From assembly GCF_013359735.1 (NCBI RefSeq), contig NZ_JABFMX010000002.1:180359-244358 (forward strand): a stretch of 64,000 nt of DNA, given 5' to 3'. The number at the start of each line of letters is the position of its first letter. Position 1 is the stretch's first letter. Shown in pieces: positions 1-9,567 of the stretch. The stretch comes from Arthrobacter sp. C9C5. Its GTDB lineage: Bacteria; Actinomycetota; Actinomycetes; Actinomycetales; Micrococcaceae. The position numbers and the translations under genes are program-made. The notes under the pieces are model-generated. The model searched no databases. It was not told the DNA's origin and worked only from the letters and a program-made list of their open reading frames with translations.

Positions 1-108
1 TTCGTGTCGACTCCGTCGCCACGTAGGGACCCTGCTGCCCCACTCTAGGCAGGCCCGAGTCCGAGGCCCGTTTCGTTGTTCTACACGCGGACGAAGTACG
101 GTTAAGGG

Positions 109-969
109 GTGCTGAAAACCGCCCTCAAACCCCGCTGGATCGCAGGCCTCGTGCTGGCGATCGTGATCTCGGGAGTCTTTGTGCTGTTGAGCCAATGGCA
201 GTTCGGCCGCTCCACGCGGTCCGAGGCGCCGGTTTCCACAGGAACCGAGGCGGCTCGCCCGCTGACCGCGGTCCTGAAACCGGGGCAGTTCTTCCCGGGC
301 TCGGTGGCCGACCAGGTCGTCACCGCCACCGGCAGCTACGACCCGCGGAAGCAGGTCCTGGTGCCCGGCCGGATTCATGAGGGCGCCAAGGGATTCTGGA
401 TCGTCTCCGCCTTCGCTGTGCAGGGCGCTCCCGCCCTGACCGGCGCCGGCGCATCGCCGCAGACCTGGATTCCGGTGGCCCGGGGCTGGGTCGCCGATGC
501 AGCGGACGCCGCGGCGCCGCCGTCGGGCACTATTGAACTCACCGGCCGGCTGATCCCTTCCGAAGCGCCGCTGCCCAACACCGACGCCGGTGCCGGGCGG
601 GCAAGCGCCGTCTCCGTCGCGGAACTCATCAATCTCTGGGACGTCAGCAGCTATCCCGGGTTCGTGGCCGCCAGCGCCGAGCGCTCCGGTGGTGCCGACG
701 TTGCCGCCGCCGGCGCCGTCAAACCGCTCAATATCGGCCCGCAGCCGCCAGCCCAGACGGTGAATTGGCTCAACCTTTTCTACGCCGCGGAGTGGGTGGT
801 CTTTGCCGGCTTCGCGCTCTTCATCTGGTGGCGCCTGGTCAAGGACGATTACCGCCGCGGCCTCGAAGACGCCCGAGACGAGGCTGCCGCCCGGCTGGCC
901 GCCGCCGACGGACCCCACGACACCGATCCCCCCGCAACCGAACCAACCAATCCGAGAGTGCAATCATGA
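109..969 (+). CDS. SURF1 family cytochrome oxidase assembly protein
   Basis: 286 aa. The N-terminal membrane helix (about residues 11-30) runs into QWQFGR, the N-terminal SURF1 signature. A large extracytoplasmic domain follows (GSYDP near residue 70), then a second helix at about 223-243 and a charged tail. This two-helix layout is typical of SURF1, which helps assemble the haem a/CuB centre of cytochrome c oxidase. The start is GTG. A -10-like TACGGT (97-102) ends 6 nt before it and there is no properly spaced Shine-Dalgarno, so the mRNA is probably leaderless. The stop overlaps the start of the DUF3817 gene (ATGA), so the two are probably translationally coupled. The family call rests on topology and motifs read by eye. 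Confidence 0.9.
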   Translation: MLKTALKPRWIAGLVLAIVISGVFVLLSQWQFGRSTRSEAPVSTGTEAARPLTAVLKPGQFFPGSVADQVVTATGSYDPRKQVLVPGRIHEGAKGFWIVSAFAVQGAPALTGAGASPQTWIPVARGWVADAADAAAPPSGTIELTGRLIPSEAPLPNTDAGAGRASAVSVAELINLWDVSSYPGFVAASAERSGGADVAAAGAVKPLNIGPQPPAQTVNWLNLFYAAEWVVFAGFALFIWWRLVKDDYRRGLEDARDEAAARLAAADGPHDTDPPATEPTNPRVQS

Positions 970-1478
970 TCGAGCCCCAGCCGGCCATCCAGCCGCAGCA
1001 GTCCAACGGAACGGGAAGCGCCAACGGCAGGAAGCGCCGCTTCGGCGGGACCGAGGCGCAGATCCGCTCCGCCCTGAAGTTCTACAAGGTCCTCGCCTAC
1101 CTGACGGGCTCCATGCTGCTCCTGCTCTGCGCGGAGCTGATCGCTCGTTACGTCTTCGGCCACTACCTTTTCGCCGGCGGCACCAACGCCGTCACCGGGC
1201 AGCCGTTCGGCTTCGGGTTCGCCGACGCCGAGCCGCCGGGAGTGATCGGGGGAGTGAACCTCTCCGTGACGGTGCTGATCGTGCACGGCTGGATGTACGT
1301 CGTCTACCTGATGTCCAACTTCCGGCTTTGGTCGCTGATGCGCTGGCCTTTTGCCAAGCTCGTCATCCTGGCGCTGGGCGGCGTCGTGCCGTTCCTGTCC
1401 TTCTTCGTGGAGAAGAAGTTCCACGCCGAGGTGGAGGCGGAACTGGCCGCCAACCCGCAGGCGCCGCAGCGCTACTGA
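966..1478 (+). CDS. DUF3817 integral membrane protein
   Basis: 170 aa. A hydrophilic N-terminus of about 35 residues is followed by three hydrophobic segments (about residues 40-62, 95-117 and 124-142), the layout of the actinobacterial DUF3817 family, whose function is unknown. The ATG overlaps the SURF1 stop. A longer reading frame extends upstream inside the SURF1 gene in another phase, but the ATGA junction is the sensible start. It lies between SURF1 and guaA, an arrangement I recall from other actinobacteria. A link to respiratory membrane assembly is only an inference from its coupled neighbour. Confidence 0.85.
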   Translation: MIEPQPAIQPQQSNGTGSANGRKRRFGGTEAQIRSALKFYKVLAYLTGSMLLLLCAELIARYVFGHYLFAGGTNAVTGQPFGFGFADAEPPGVIGGVNLSVTVLIVHGWMYVVYLMSNFRLWSLMRWPFAKLVILALGGVVPFLSFFVEKKFHAEVEAELAANPQAPQRY

Positions 1479-1551
1479 ACCGTCCTGTGAGTTCGCTTAC
1501 CCGGGGCTTCTCAATGTGCGGGGGACCGGCAGTGCAAAGTAGGCTAGTGGG

Positions 1552-3141
1552 GTGACCACTCCCACTGCATCCCAGACGTCCCAAAGGCCTGTGCTGGTTG
1601 TTGACTACGGTGCCCAGTACGCGCAGCTGATTGCCCGCCGCGTCCGGGAAGCGAATGTGTATTCGGAAGTCGTTCCGCATACCTACAGCACCGAGCAGCT
1701 GCTGGCCAAGAACCCGGCCGCCATCATCCTCTCCGGCGGCCCCGCGAGCGTCTACGCGGAAGGCGCCCCGAGCGTGGGTGCCGACCTGTTCGAGGCCGGC
1801 GTCCCGGTGTTCGGCATCTGCTACGGCTTCCAGGCCATGGCCAACGCCCTGGGCGGCAAGGTCGCCCAGACCGGACTGCGCGAATATGGCGCCACCGAGA
1901 CCACCACCATCGGCGAAGGCCGCTCCATCCTTGAGGGCATGCCGCAGCACCAGAGCACCTGGATGAGCCACGGCGACTCCGTCCACGAGGCCCCGGAGGG
2001 CTTTGAGGTCCTCGCGACGACGGCGGGCGCCGACGTCGCCGCCTTCGCCAACGAGGAAAAGTGCCTCTACGGCGTGCAGTGGCACCCCGAGGTGAAGCAC
2101 TCCGCCTACGGCCAGCAGGTCCTGGAGAACTTCCTCTTCAAGGGCGCCAAGCTGGAACCGAACTGGACCACCGGCAACATCCTGGAAGAGCAGGTGGCAC
2201 GGATCCGCGAGCAGATCGGCGACTCCCGCGTGATCTGCGGGCTCTCCGGCGGCGTGGACTCCGCCGTGGCCGCAGCCCTCGTCCAGCGCGCCGTCGGCGA
2301 CCAGCTGACCTGTGTCTTCGTGGACCACGGCCTGCTGCGCGAAGGCGAAGCGGAGCAGGTGGAACGCGATTTCGTGGCCGCCACCGGCGTCAAGCTTTAC
2401 GTCGCCAACGAGCAGGAGCGTTTCCAGGCCGCGCTGGCCGGCGTCAGCGACCCGGAAACCAAGCGCAAGATCATCGGCCGCGAATTCATCCGCGCGTTCG
2501 AGGAGGCCGAACTGGCCATCATCGCCGAGGCCGCGGCGCACGGCGAAAAGATCAAGTTCCTGGTCCAGGGCACCCTGTATCCCGACGTCGTCGAATCCGG
2601 CGGCGGCGAGGGCGCGGCAAACATCAAGAGCCACCACAACGTGGGCGGCCTGCCGGAAGACCTGCAGTTCGAGCTCGTGGAACCGCTGCGTGCACTGTTC
2701 AAGGACGAGGTCCGCGCCGTCGGTGCCCAGCTCGGCCTGCCGCAGGAAATCGTGGGCCGTCAGCCCTTCCCGGGCCCCGGCCTCGGCATCCGGATCGTCG
2801 GCGAAGTGACCAAGGAGCGGCTGGACCTGCTGCGCAAGGCCGACGCCATCGCGCGCGCCGAGCTGACCGCGGCCGGCCTCGACAACGAGGTCTGGCAGAT
2901 GCCGGTCGTGCTGCTGGCGGACGTCCGCAGCGTCGGGGTGCAGGGCGACGGCCGCACCTACGGCCACCCGATCGTGCTGCGTCCGGTGTCGTCCGAGGAC
3001 GCCATGACGGCGGACTGGTCGCGGCTGCCCTACGATCTGCTCGCCCGGATCTCCAACCGGATCACCAACGAGGTGGACGGCGTGAACCGCGTGGTGCTGG
3101 ATGTCACCAGCAAGCCGCCGGGAACCATCGAGTGGGAATAG
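1552..3141 (+). CDS. guaA: GMP synthase (glutamine-hydrolysing)
   Basis: 529 aa, full length. It converts XMP, glutamine and ATP to GMP in the cytosol. The N-terminal class I amidotransferase domain has its nucleophile in GICYGFQ (Cys about 90) and the WHPE His/Glu motif near residue 188. The ATP-pyrophosphatase domain begins with GLSGGVDSA (about 230-238). The C-terminal dimerisation domain ends in the family's hallmark [10 protein letters not shown]. The amidotransferase elbow is YGF rather than the commoner YGM, a mild substitution. The start is GTG, with TAGGCT ending about 6 nt upstream, suggesting a leaderless mRNA. A strong intrinsic terminator follows directly. Confidence 0.98.
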   Translation: MTTPTASQTSQRPVLVVDYGAQYAQLIARRVREANVYSEVVPHTYSTEQLLAKNPAAIILSGGPASVYAEGAPSVGADLFEAGVPVFGICYGFQAMANALGGKVAQTGLREYGATETTTIGEGRSILEGMPQHQSTWMSHGDSVHEAPEGFEVLATTAGADVAAFANEEKCLYGVQWHPEVKHSAYGQQVLENFLFKGAKLEPNWTTGNILEEQVARIREQIGDSRVICGLSGGVDSAVAAALVQRAVGDQLTCVFVDHGLLREGEAEQVERDFVAATGVKLYVANEQERFQAALAGVSDPETKRKIIGREFIRAFEEAELAIIAEAAAHGEKIKFLVQGTLYPDVVESGGGEGAANIKSHHNVGGLPEDLQFELVEPLRALFKDEVRAVGAQLGLPQEIVGRQPFPGPGLGIRIVGEVTKERLDLLRKADAIARAELTAAGLDNEVWQMPVVLLADVRSVGVQGDGRTYGHPIVLRPVSSEDAMTADWSRLPYDLLARISNRITNEVDGVNRVVLDVTSKPPGTIEWE

Positions 3142-3148
3142 CGTTGTG

Positions 3149-3185
3149 AATGGCCGGCCTCTTCGGAGGCCGGCCATTTTCTTTT
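3149..3185 (+). terminator. intrinsic terminator of guaA
   Basis: A perfect 13-bp stem (3149-3161 with 3166-3178) closes a TTCG tetraloop and runs into a T-rich tract interrupted by one C. It lies 8 bp after the guaA stop. Confidence 0.92.
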
Positions 3186-3282
3186 GGCCAAGCCGTTTCG
3201 CCGAAGCAATTTGCCCACGAATTTGGCGTATGCCAGTGTTGCGGCCCCTCACTGACGCCTGGTTCGGGCTAACCTCGAAAGC

Positions 3283-6200
3283 ATGCCGGTATGGTCCAGG
3301 GCGTTCCGCGCGAACTCAGAAACCGCGAAGTCAGAAACCGTGAGCACAGAAAAGAAGGCAGAAGTGTCAGTTGGTCAAGGCCACCCCGAGGGCTCCGAGG
3401 AGTTCAGGAAATGGCTGTCGGGTCTCAAACCCGTCACCGGAGCAGACACCATGCTGCGCTTTACGAAAACGCCCGAGGGCTCCATTGACCTGACCCACGC
3501 GCATCCCTCGGGCCTGGCCCAGCTGATGGCCGGCCGCCGGACCCGCCTGTCGACCCTGATCCGTGACCGTCAGCAGTACGTCGTCGCCGCGCGGGCCTCG
3601 CGCAACCTTCGCTCCAAGATCTTCGAGCTCGCCAACGACCGCGGCATCGACGCCGGCTACTTCTCGGCCGGCACCGTCGTCTGGACCTCCGCCGTCGGGG
3701 GCAAGCCGCAGCGCGTCTCCGCGCCGGTCATGCTCACCGCCATTTCCCTCACCGTGCGCCCCGGCGAGGACGACTACGAACTTCAGCTCACGGAACAGGC
3801 CCGGATCAACCCCGCCCTGGTCCGGCACCTGAAGACCATCCACGGGATTGTCTTCGACGTCAACGCCGTGACCCGGATGGCCTACAGCACGGCCCGGTAC
3901 GATCCGCAGCCGGTGCTCGACCGCCTGGGCACCCTGATCCAGCCGATCCACGGCGCCGAAATCGAGCACAACCTGCTGGTCTCGACGTTCGCCGACCTCT
4001 CCGGCAACCTGGACGACCCCTGGATCAACCAGAACAACCCGCTCGTGGCGGCGCTGGGCCGTGCCGCGGCCGGCGACCCGGTGGACGTCCCCATCCTCGA
4101 GGAAGGGCGCTTTCCCAGCACGGACCAGCGCAGCCCCGCCGACGAACTCCTGCTGCTCGACGCCGACACGGACCAGCAGTACGTCGTGGACGCCGTCCGC
4201 GCCGGCGACTCGCTGGTGGTCAGCAGCCCGCCGGGCACCGGCCAGACCCAGACCGCGATCAACACCATCGGCGCCCTGGTCGACGAAGGCAAAAGCGTCC
4301 TGGTCGTGGGCGACCGCCGGGCCAGCCTGGGCGAAGTCGCCGCCCAGCTGGAGACGCTGGGGCTCGAATCGCTGCTCGTGCAGCTCGCCGGCAACTCCAC
4401 GCCCCTGGTGCTCAAGGGGCAGCTGGTCCGCGCGATTGTCCGCAACGAAAAGTCGCTCGAACCGCAGCTGAAGAACCTGCACTCCACCCTGACCGAGCAC
4501 CGGCACGCCCTGATGGACCATGTCGCATCCCTGCACAACGTCCGCCAGCGCTGGGGCTGCTCGCCGTACGAGGCCATGCAGTCGCTCGCGGCGCTGACCG
4601 CCATCCACCCGGCGCCGGCCACCACCGTCCGGCTCAAGCGCAGCGTGCTGGACAGCATCCGGGACCGTGAGGAACTGGCCGGACGGCTCCGCCGGGCGGC
4701 CGAGCTGGGCAGCTTCAGCCGCGCCTCGACCATGAGCCCGTGGCACGGCGCCCGGCTGCTGACACGCAAGGAGACCCAGGAAGCGCAGCAGGTGGCCCGC
4801 TCCGTCGCGGAGAAGCTCCCGCAGCTGCGCGAACGGATGAACGGCGTCGCCGAACATGCAGAGATCCGCCTCGGCGAGACATTCGCCGAATGGGGGGACC
4901 AGATCGACCTGCTGGTCGCGGTCCGGGAAAGCCTGGACAAGTTCACCCCCGACATCTTCGACCGGCCCGTCCATGATTTGATTTCGGCCACCGCCCCCTC
5001 ATCGTGGCGCCGCGAGCGGAACATCGAAATGGCGTCCATGCAACGTTCACGCCTGCGCCGCGTTGCCAAGGAATACGTCCGTCCGGGCGTGCACATCGCG
5101 GATCTTCACAGTTCGCTCGTGCTGGTCCAGGAGCAGCGGGCCACCTGGTCGGGGTACGCCACCACACAGCGCCACCCCGCCGTTCCCTCCGGGCTGGCCG
5201 AGATCACCGCCCTGTACCGGGAGCTGGACTCCGAGCTGGCTGAGCTGAGTGAGGCCGTCCGGCATACGGCTGCCGGCGGAGCCGTCCGGGACACCCCGTA
5301 CGAGGAACTCGTTGAGCGCCTGGAGCGCCTTGTCGCGGACACCGGCACGCTGGAGACCCTGCCTGAGCGCACCCTGCTGGTGGAGAACATGCGCGAGCAC
5401 GGCCTGGGCGAGCTGCTCGCGGACCTCGCCGAGCGCGAGGTGCCGGCCGAGTCGGTGGCCGCGGAGCTCGAGCTGGCCTGGTGGCAGTCGGCCCTCGAAG
5501 CCATGATCAGCGGTGACGACTACCTCGCCATGTCCGACGGCGACGCCCTCCGCCAGCTCGAGGCGGAGTACCGCCTCGCGGACAACGCGCACATTGCCAG
5601 CGGCGCTGCCCGGCTGCGCTGGAAACTGGCCGAGCGGTGGCGCGCCGCCCTCAGCGAGCACCCCCGCCAGGCCGACCTGCTGCGCAGCCTGCTCAAGGAC
5701 GGGCGGGTCACTCCCGCGGCGCTGACCGCGCAGTCACCGGAGCTCGTGCCCATGCTCGTGCCGGTCTGGTCCGTCAGCCCGTACCTTATGACCAGCCTGC
5801 TGCCGGCCGAACAGCGCTTCGACGCGGTCGTGATCCTCGACGCCGAGGCGACGTCCCTGCAGGCCGTGCTGCCCGCCGTCGCCCGCTCCCGGCAGGTCAT
5901 TGCCTTTGGCGACGACAAGATCGCCAGCCCGCGCGGCTTCACCGTGGGGGTCGAGCGGCTCGCCGCGGGGGAGAACTCGCACCAGTCCGTGGACAGCGCC
6001 TACCAGGCCTTGGCCGCCGTGCTGCCGGTCTGGAAACTGCGGACCGTCTACCGTGGGGTCGACGAGGACCTGGTCCGGCAGTTGAGCAAGGGATTCTACG
6101 AGGGCGGACTCCGCCGGCTCCCGGAGGGGCAGTCGGCCACGGGCCTGGACCGGGCCCTGACTGTGGAATACCTGCCGGACGGGACCGGCCTGCCGAGCGC

Positions 6201-7179
6201 CGACCACGACGGCGTCGAATCCGTGGTGGCCGAAGTGAACCGTGTGGTGGAGCTGGTCTTCGAACACGCAAGGCTACGACCCCGCACCTCCCTGGCGGTT
6301 GTCACGGGCAGCCTGCGTCACGCCGCCCGGATCGGGGAGGCCATCCGGCGGCAGCTGCCCAACTACCCCCTGCTGGGCAGTTTCTTCACCGCCGGCGACG
6401 AATCTTTCCGGGTAGTGGACCTTGAGCGGGCCCAAGGACTCGTCCGCGACCACGTGATCTTCTCGCCCGGTTACGGCCGCACCCCGCACGGGCGTGCGCT
6501 GCACAGCCTCGGGCCGCTTTCAGCCGAGGGCGGCCGTGCCAAATTCGCCCTCGCGATGACCCGGGCACGGCGTTCACTGCACGTGCTGAGCTGCTTCCGA
6601 CCCGAGGATCTGGACGTCACCCGCCTGAGCCATGGCGCGGTGGACTTCTACGAACTCCTGGACCGCGAGATCGCCGGCAACTCCAACTTGGGGAGCCCGG
6701 CATCCCGTGCCGCGGCCAGCGAGCAGGCCCTTGGCGCCGACCCGCTGGTGGCCGATCTCGGGGACCGGCTCCGTGCCCGCGGCGCGCGCGTCTGGCACCA
6801 GTACGACGGCGTCCTGGACATGGTTGCCGCGGCCGACCCGATGCACACCATCGGCCAGGACGACGCCGAGATCCCCCGCCCGGTTGCCATCGAGTCTGAC
6901 GGCACCGAACGGTACCGGCGGATGACAGTGCGCGAGCGCAGCAGGCTCCGCCCGCAGCTGCTGGAGCGCATGGGCTGGCGGTACATGCCACTATGGACAA
7001 TAGAGGTCTTCACCGATCCGTCCGCATGTGCGGACCGGATCGGCGGCTACCTCGGACTGGAGAAGCCTGCGGCGCCGAGCCGGATGCGCACCTCGCCCGG
7101 CTTCTCCGACGACATCGAAAACCTGAGCGTTCAAGACGGGCAAGATGCCTACGCCCCGGCCGCAGCTGACCGGGGCTAA
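3283..7179 (+). CDS. SF1 helicase-fold protein with C-terminal nuclease-like domain, ATPase motifs degraded
   Basis: 1298 aa. It resembles the large DUF4011/Upf1-like superfamily I proteins that end in a Vsr/DUF559-type endonuclease-like domain. Motif I is PPGTGQT: the Walker A lysine is Gln321. Motif II, normally DEAS, reads ILDAEATS (about 851-858), losing the acidic pair. Motif III reads GDDK (876-879) without the usual following Q. Motif VI (TRARR, about 1093-1097) is kept. The tail (about 1155-1260) contains AIESDG, resembling the ExD core of these nucleases. The middle is helical. A -10-like TAACCT ends 7 nt before ATG 3283, favouring a leaderless start. GTG 3364, with AAGAAGG before it, is a credible alternative. 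Function is unknown; ATP hydrolysis is doubtful. Confidence 0.75.
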   Translation: MPVWSRAFRANSETAKSETVSTEKKAEVSVGQGHPEGSEEFRKWLSGLKPVTGADTMLRFTKTPEGSIDLTHAHPSGLAQLMAGRRTRLSTLIRDRQQYVVAARASRNLRSKIFELANDRGIDAGYFSAGTVVWTSAVGGKPQRVSAPVMLTAISLTVRPGEDDYELQLTEQARINPALVRHLKTIHGIVFDVNAVTRMAYSTARYDPQPVLDRLGTLIQPIHGAEIEHNLLVSTFADLSGNLDDPWINQNNPLVAALGRAAAGDPVDVPILEEGRFPSTDQRSPADELLLLDADTDQQYVVDAVRAGDSLVVSSPPGTGQTQTAINTIGALVDEGKSVLVVGDRRASLGEVAAQLETLGLESLLVQLAGNSTPLVLKGQLVRAIVRNEKSLEPQLKNLHSTLTEHRHALMDHVASLHNVRQRWGCSPYEAMQSLAALTAIHPAPATTVRLKRSVLDSIRDREELAGRLRRAAELGSFSRASTMSPWHGARLLTRKETQEAQQVARSVAEKLPQLRERMNGVAEHAEIRLGETFAEWGDQIDLLVAVRESLDKFTPDIFDRPVHDLISATAPSSWRRERNIEMASMQRSRLRRVAKEYVRPGVHIADLHSSLVLVQEQRATWSGYATTQRHPAVPSGLAEITALYRELDSELAELSEAVRHTAAGGAVRDTPYEELVERLERLVADTGTLETLPERTLLVENMREHGLGELLADLAEREVPAESVAAELELAWWQSALEAMISGDDYLAMSDGDALRQLEAEYRLADNAHIASGAARLRWKLAERWRAALSEHPRQADLLRSLLKDGRVTPAALTAQSPELVPMLVPVWSVSPYLMTSLLPAEQRFDAVVILDAEATSLQAVLPAVARSRQVIAFGDDKIASPRGFTVGVERLAAGENSHQSVDSAYQALAAVLPVWKLRTVYRGVDEDLVRQLSKGFYEGGLRRLPEGQSATGLDRALTVEYLPDGTGLPSADHDGVESVVAEVNRVVELVFEHARLRPRTSLAVVTGSLRHAARIGEAIRRQLPNYPLLGSFFTAGDESFRVVDLERAQGLVRDHVIFSPGYGRTPHGRALHSLGPLSAEGGRAKFALAMTRARRSLHVLSCFRPEDLDVTRLSHGAVDFYELLDREIAGNSNLGSPASRAAASEQALGADPLVADLGDRLRARGARVWHQYDGVLDMVAAADPMHTIGQDDAEIPRPVAIESDGTERYRRMTVRERSRLRPQLLERMGWRYMPLWTIEVFTDPSACADRIGGYLGLEKPAAPSRMRTSPGFSDDIENLSVQDGQDAYAPAAADRG

Positions 7180-7231
7180 CCGGCAGGCCCGCAGGCACTG
7201 AACAGTTATTCCCAGCAAGGAGGCCGGCGGC

Positions 7232-7519
7232 ATGAGCGCAGACGGCGAGAACGAGAACCACAACCAGGGTGACGGCAGTGACAGCGGTGACGCGGAGCAG
7301 GCAGGCGACCCGAACGTGACTGCCCCGGACACCTCTGCCCGGAGCCAGGAAGCGCCGGCCCAGAAACCACAGGGGCAGCCGGGAACAGGCGCCGCGGCTT
7401 CCGGCGGACTGCTGCCGAACAAGGCGGCCGAAGACGACCCGCGACGCTGGGGCGACCAGCCCGGCAGCTACGACCACGATGCCTGGCTCAGGGAGCAGCG
7501 GCCGCCGCACTGGGGCTGA
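7232..7519 (+). CDS. small acidic hydrophilic hypothetical protein
   Basis: 95 aa, not recognised. A very strong Shine-Dalgarno (AAGGAGG, about 7217-7223) precedes the ATG. The protein is rich in Asp, Glu, Gly, Asn and Pro with no membrane segment. It looks disordered for about 70 residues and ends in an aromatic and charged motif (DPRRWGDQ ... WLREQRPPHWG) that may be the conserved part. It starts 52 bp after the helicase-fold gene and has no obvious promoter of its own, so co-transcription is likely. Confidence 0.7.
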   Translation: MSADGENENHNQGDGSDSGDAEQAGDPNVTAPDTSARSQEAPAQKPQGQPGTGAAASGGLLPNKAAEDDPRRWGDQPGSYDHDAWLREQRPPHWG

Positions 7520-7553
7520 CCCGCCCGCCGGTGAAGCAGCCGGCGGCTTCCGC

Positions 7554-8348
7554 CTAGCCGGGCCCGGCCCTGACCAGGACGAAGAACAGCTTGCCCTGCG
7601 TGGAAGCTCCGGCGAGTTGTCGGGCCTGGTCAGGGTCCGCGGCCACCACCATCAGGCCGTCCGTCTCCCCGGCGTCGAGCCATGGGCCGGCACGGCCGCC
7701 TTGCGCGGAGGTCCACAGGACCGGAACGGCCGACGCGAGGAGCCGGGAAGCCGCTGCCTTCTCATAACCGTCGCCGTTCGTCATCACGATATTGACCAGC
7801 TGGCCGGGGGAGACCAGCTGGATCGACGCAGGGTCTGCCATCCGAAGTGGCACGGCCGCCGAACCCGGCGGACTGCCGGCGAGCAGTCCGGGGCCGACGA
7901 ATTGGGAGTCGGAGAGTAGCTGGCCCTTGCGCAGGGCCACGGCGAGCTGTTTCCCCTCCAGCCCGGCATGGTCAAGCGGGCCGCCGGGCAGAACGCCGGG
8001 CGGGACCTGGATGGCGACGACGTCGGCCGCGTCCAGCACCCGGCCGGCCGGGAGATCCTTTGCCGCGGCCCATGCGGTGACGGTGGCTTCGGGCGCAGGC
8101 GTCAGCTGTTGCACGGCCATGCCGGCGGCGAGGCACAGCAGGAGGGCTATGGCCAGCCGGCGGTGTCTGCCCAGCCAGCCGCGGAAGCGCCGCCTCGGCG
8201 GAAATTTGCTGCCGGCTCCGGGGCGGAAGGCAGCGCGCGGAAGCGGTGACCGAGCCGATCTGAAACGCGGGGTCGATCCGTCAGACTGTGCTGATCCGTA
8301 AGCCGGTGCTGATCCGGAAAAGAGTGGGCGGCGGCTGCGGTGGGCCAT
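7554..8348 (-). CDS. SAF-domain protein, CpaB/RcpC-like
   Basis: 264 aa. A basic, Ser/Arg/Pro-rich N-terminus of about 60 residues precedes one membrane helix (about 66-82, IALLLCLAAGMAV). A SAF domain follows (AAKDLPAGRVLDAADV, about 95-110), then a beta-rich region. SAF domains with this layout occur in CpaB/RcpC of Flp pilus systems and in many stand-alone actinobacterial proteins. No tad/cpa genes are nearby, so a pilus role is not supported here. It lies downstream of the FmdB and cyclo-ligase genes on the same strand. Confidence 0.8.
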   Translation of the reverse strand: MAHRSRRPLFSGSAPAYGSAQSDGSTPRFRSARSPLPRAAFRPGAGSKFPPRRRFRGWLGRHRRLAIALLLCLAAGMAVQQLTPAPEATVTAWAAAKDLPAGRVLDAADVVAIQVPPGVLPGGPLDHAGLEGKQLAVALRKGQLLSDSQFVGPGLLAGSPPGSAAVPLRMADPASIQLVSPGQLVNIVMTNGDGYEKAAASRLLASAVPVLWTSAQGGRAGPWLDAGETDGLMVVAADPDQARQLAGASTQGKLFFVLVRAGPG

Positions 8349-8435
8349 GGCGCCACGCTACGGTGGGCATGCCGGCCGGCGTCAGCCCCGGGCGGCGCTA
8401 TGTGGACAACCGCGCGGGTGCCGGCCTGCCGGGTA

Positions 8436-8687
8436 CTAGTTGGCGGCGGCGGATGCCGGTGCGGAGCTCGCAGCCGGGGCGGCAGTCGGGGCGACGGCGC
8501 TGCCCTTGCTGTCGCGTGAGTCGGTCCGGTAGAAGCCGGAGCCCTTGAACACGACGCCGACGCTGTTGAACTTCTTGCGCAACGTCCCCTGGCACTCCGG
8601 GCAGGTCGTCAGGGAGCTGTCCGTAAACGACTGCACGGTCTCGAAGGCGTGGCTGCAGTCCTTGCAGGCATATGCATACGTGGGCAC
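8436..8687 (-). CDS. FmdB family zinc-ribbon protein
   Basis: 83 aa. The N-terminal half is a zinc ribbon with Cys8, Cys11, Cys29 and Cys32 (CKDC and CPEC), followed by KKF and FKGSGFYRTD, all typical of the FmdB/CxxC regulatory family. The tail is Ala/Pro/Ser-rich. The start is GTG, preceded by AGGAGG. It lies downstream of the 5-formyl-THF cyclo-ligase gene, a pairing seen in many actinobacteria. The molecular role of the family is not well defined. Confidence 0.92.
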   Translation of the reverse strand: MPTYAYACKDCSHAFETVQSFTDSSLTTCPECQGTLRKKFNSVGVVFKGSGFYRTDSRDSKGSAVAPTAAPAASSAPASAAAN

Positions 8688-8823
8688 TGGGATTCCTCCT
8701 CTTGGACAAACGAGCAGGTCCCGTGCTGCCGAAGCGGCATCCCACCACCGGAATCGGTGGACGAGGAAACCGCATTAGCAGTCGCAGGGCCTGAGTGCCA
8801 ATTCTATCACCCGCCGGCTGCGG

Positions 8824-9453
8824 CTAGGAAAGCCCGGCAAGCCGGACCAAGCCGCCGGGAGTCAGGGCGGCGGCGACTTTTTGATCGAACGACTCCGCCG
8901 GGATGCTGCTGGCGGGGAGCACCTCGGCGTCGTAGACGACGGCGGCCGTCGGCAGCGGGACGGCGCCGGCCCGGGAAGGGCCCGCCGGCAGGGCGGCGAG
9001 GGCCGCAAGGAACTTGTCGTAATACCCGCCGCCCTGGCCGATCCTGTTGCCCGAACGGTCCAGGGCCGTGGCGGGCAGGAAGATACCGGCCACGTCCCGC
9101 ATCACGGACGTGCCGAGCCGTTCGCCGGTCGGTTCCTGAATGGGTGCATAGCGGCTGCGGACAAACTCCGAGGCCGGGGTCCAGTACACCCAGCTCAGCG
9201 CCAGTTCAGGTTCGCAGACCGGGAGCAGCACCCGGTGGCCCGCATCATGCAGGGCGGCCAGGAGGGGCAGTGTGGGCGGCTCGGAGCCGACGCCGAGGTA
9301 GGCGGCGAAGGTGCATGGTCTGCCGTCGGCCAGCGCGGAGGCCCACGCCAGCCCGTGCCGGGAGATTGCCGTGCCGGCGGCATCCAGCTCCGCCGGCGAC
9401 ATCGCTGTCCGGCGCAGCCGGTGCCGGGAACGGATCTCTTCCTTGGTGCTCAT
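8824..9453 (-). CDS. 5-formyltetrahydrofolate cyclo-ligase
   Basis: 209 aa. It converts 5-formyl-THF to 5,10-methenyl-THF using ATP, in cytosolic folate metabolism. The N-terminal basic helix (KEEIRSRHRLRR) and the late GRIGQGGGYYD-type motif (here NRIGQGGGYYDKF, about 149-161) are diagnostic. ATG 9453 has GAAAGGAC upstream. The reading frame stays open far upstream, antisense to galU, but that is an artefact of high GC. It diverges from galU with about 114 bp between the two starts. Confidence 0.93.
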   Translation of the reverse strand: MSTKEEIRSRHRLRRTAMSPAELDAAGTAISRHGLAWASALADGRPCTFAAYLGVGSEPPTLPLLAALHDAGHRVLLPVCEPELALSWVYWTPASEFVRSRYAPIQEPTGERLGTSVMRDVAGIFLPATALDRSGNRIGQGGGYYDKFLAALAALPAGPSRAGAVPLPTAAVVYDAEVLPASSIPAESFDQKVAAALTPGGLVRLAGLS

Positions 9454-9567
9454 ACGGTGGCGTCCTTTCGCCCGGGCGGCGCCTGACGGTGGCGGCTGCC
9501 GCGGCTGCCGTGCCGGCGGGACAATTACAATTACCTGATGTTTTGCCCCCTCAGCTAGATTAGTCGA

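Noticed and set aside
1363..3252. Long minus-strand open frame of 629 codons across guaA
   Set aside because: It is the antisense of guaA; the guaA protein is full length with all motifs, and such mirror frames are expected in high-GC DNA.
3367..4974. 535-codon minus-strand frame inside the helicase-fold gene
   Set aside because: Mirror frame of a continuous plus-strand gene with recognisable motifs.
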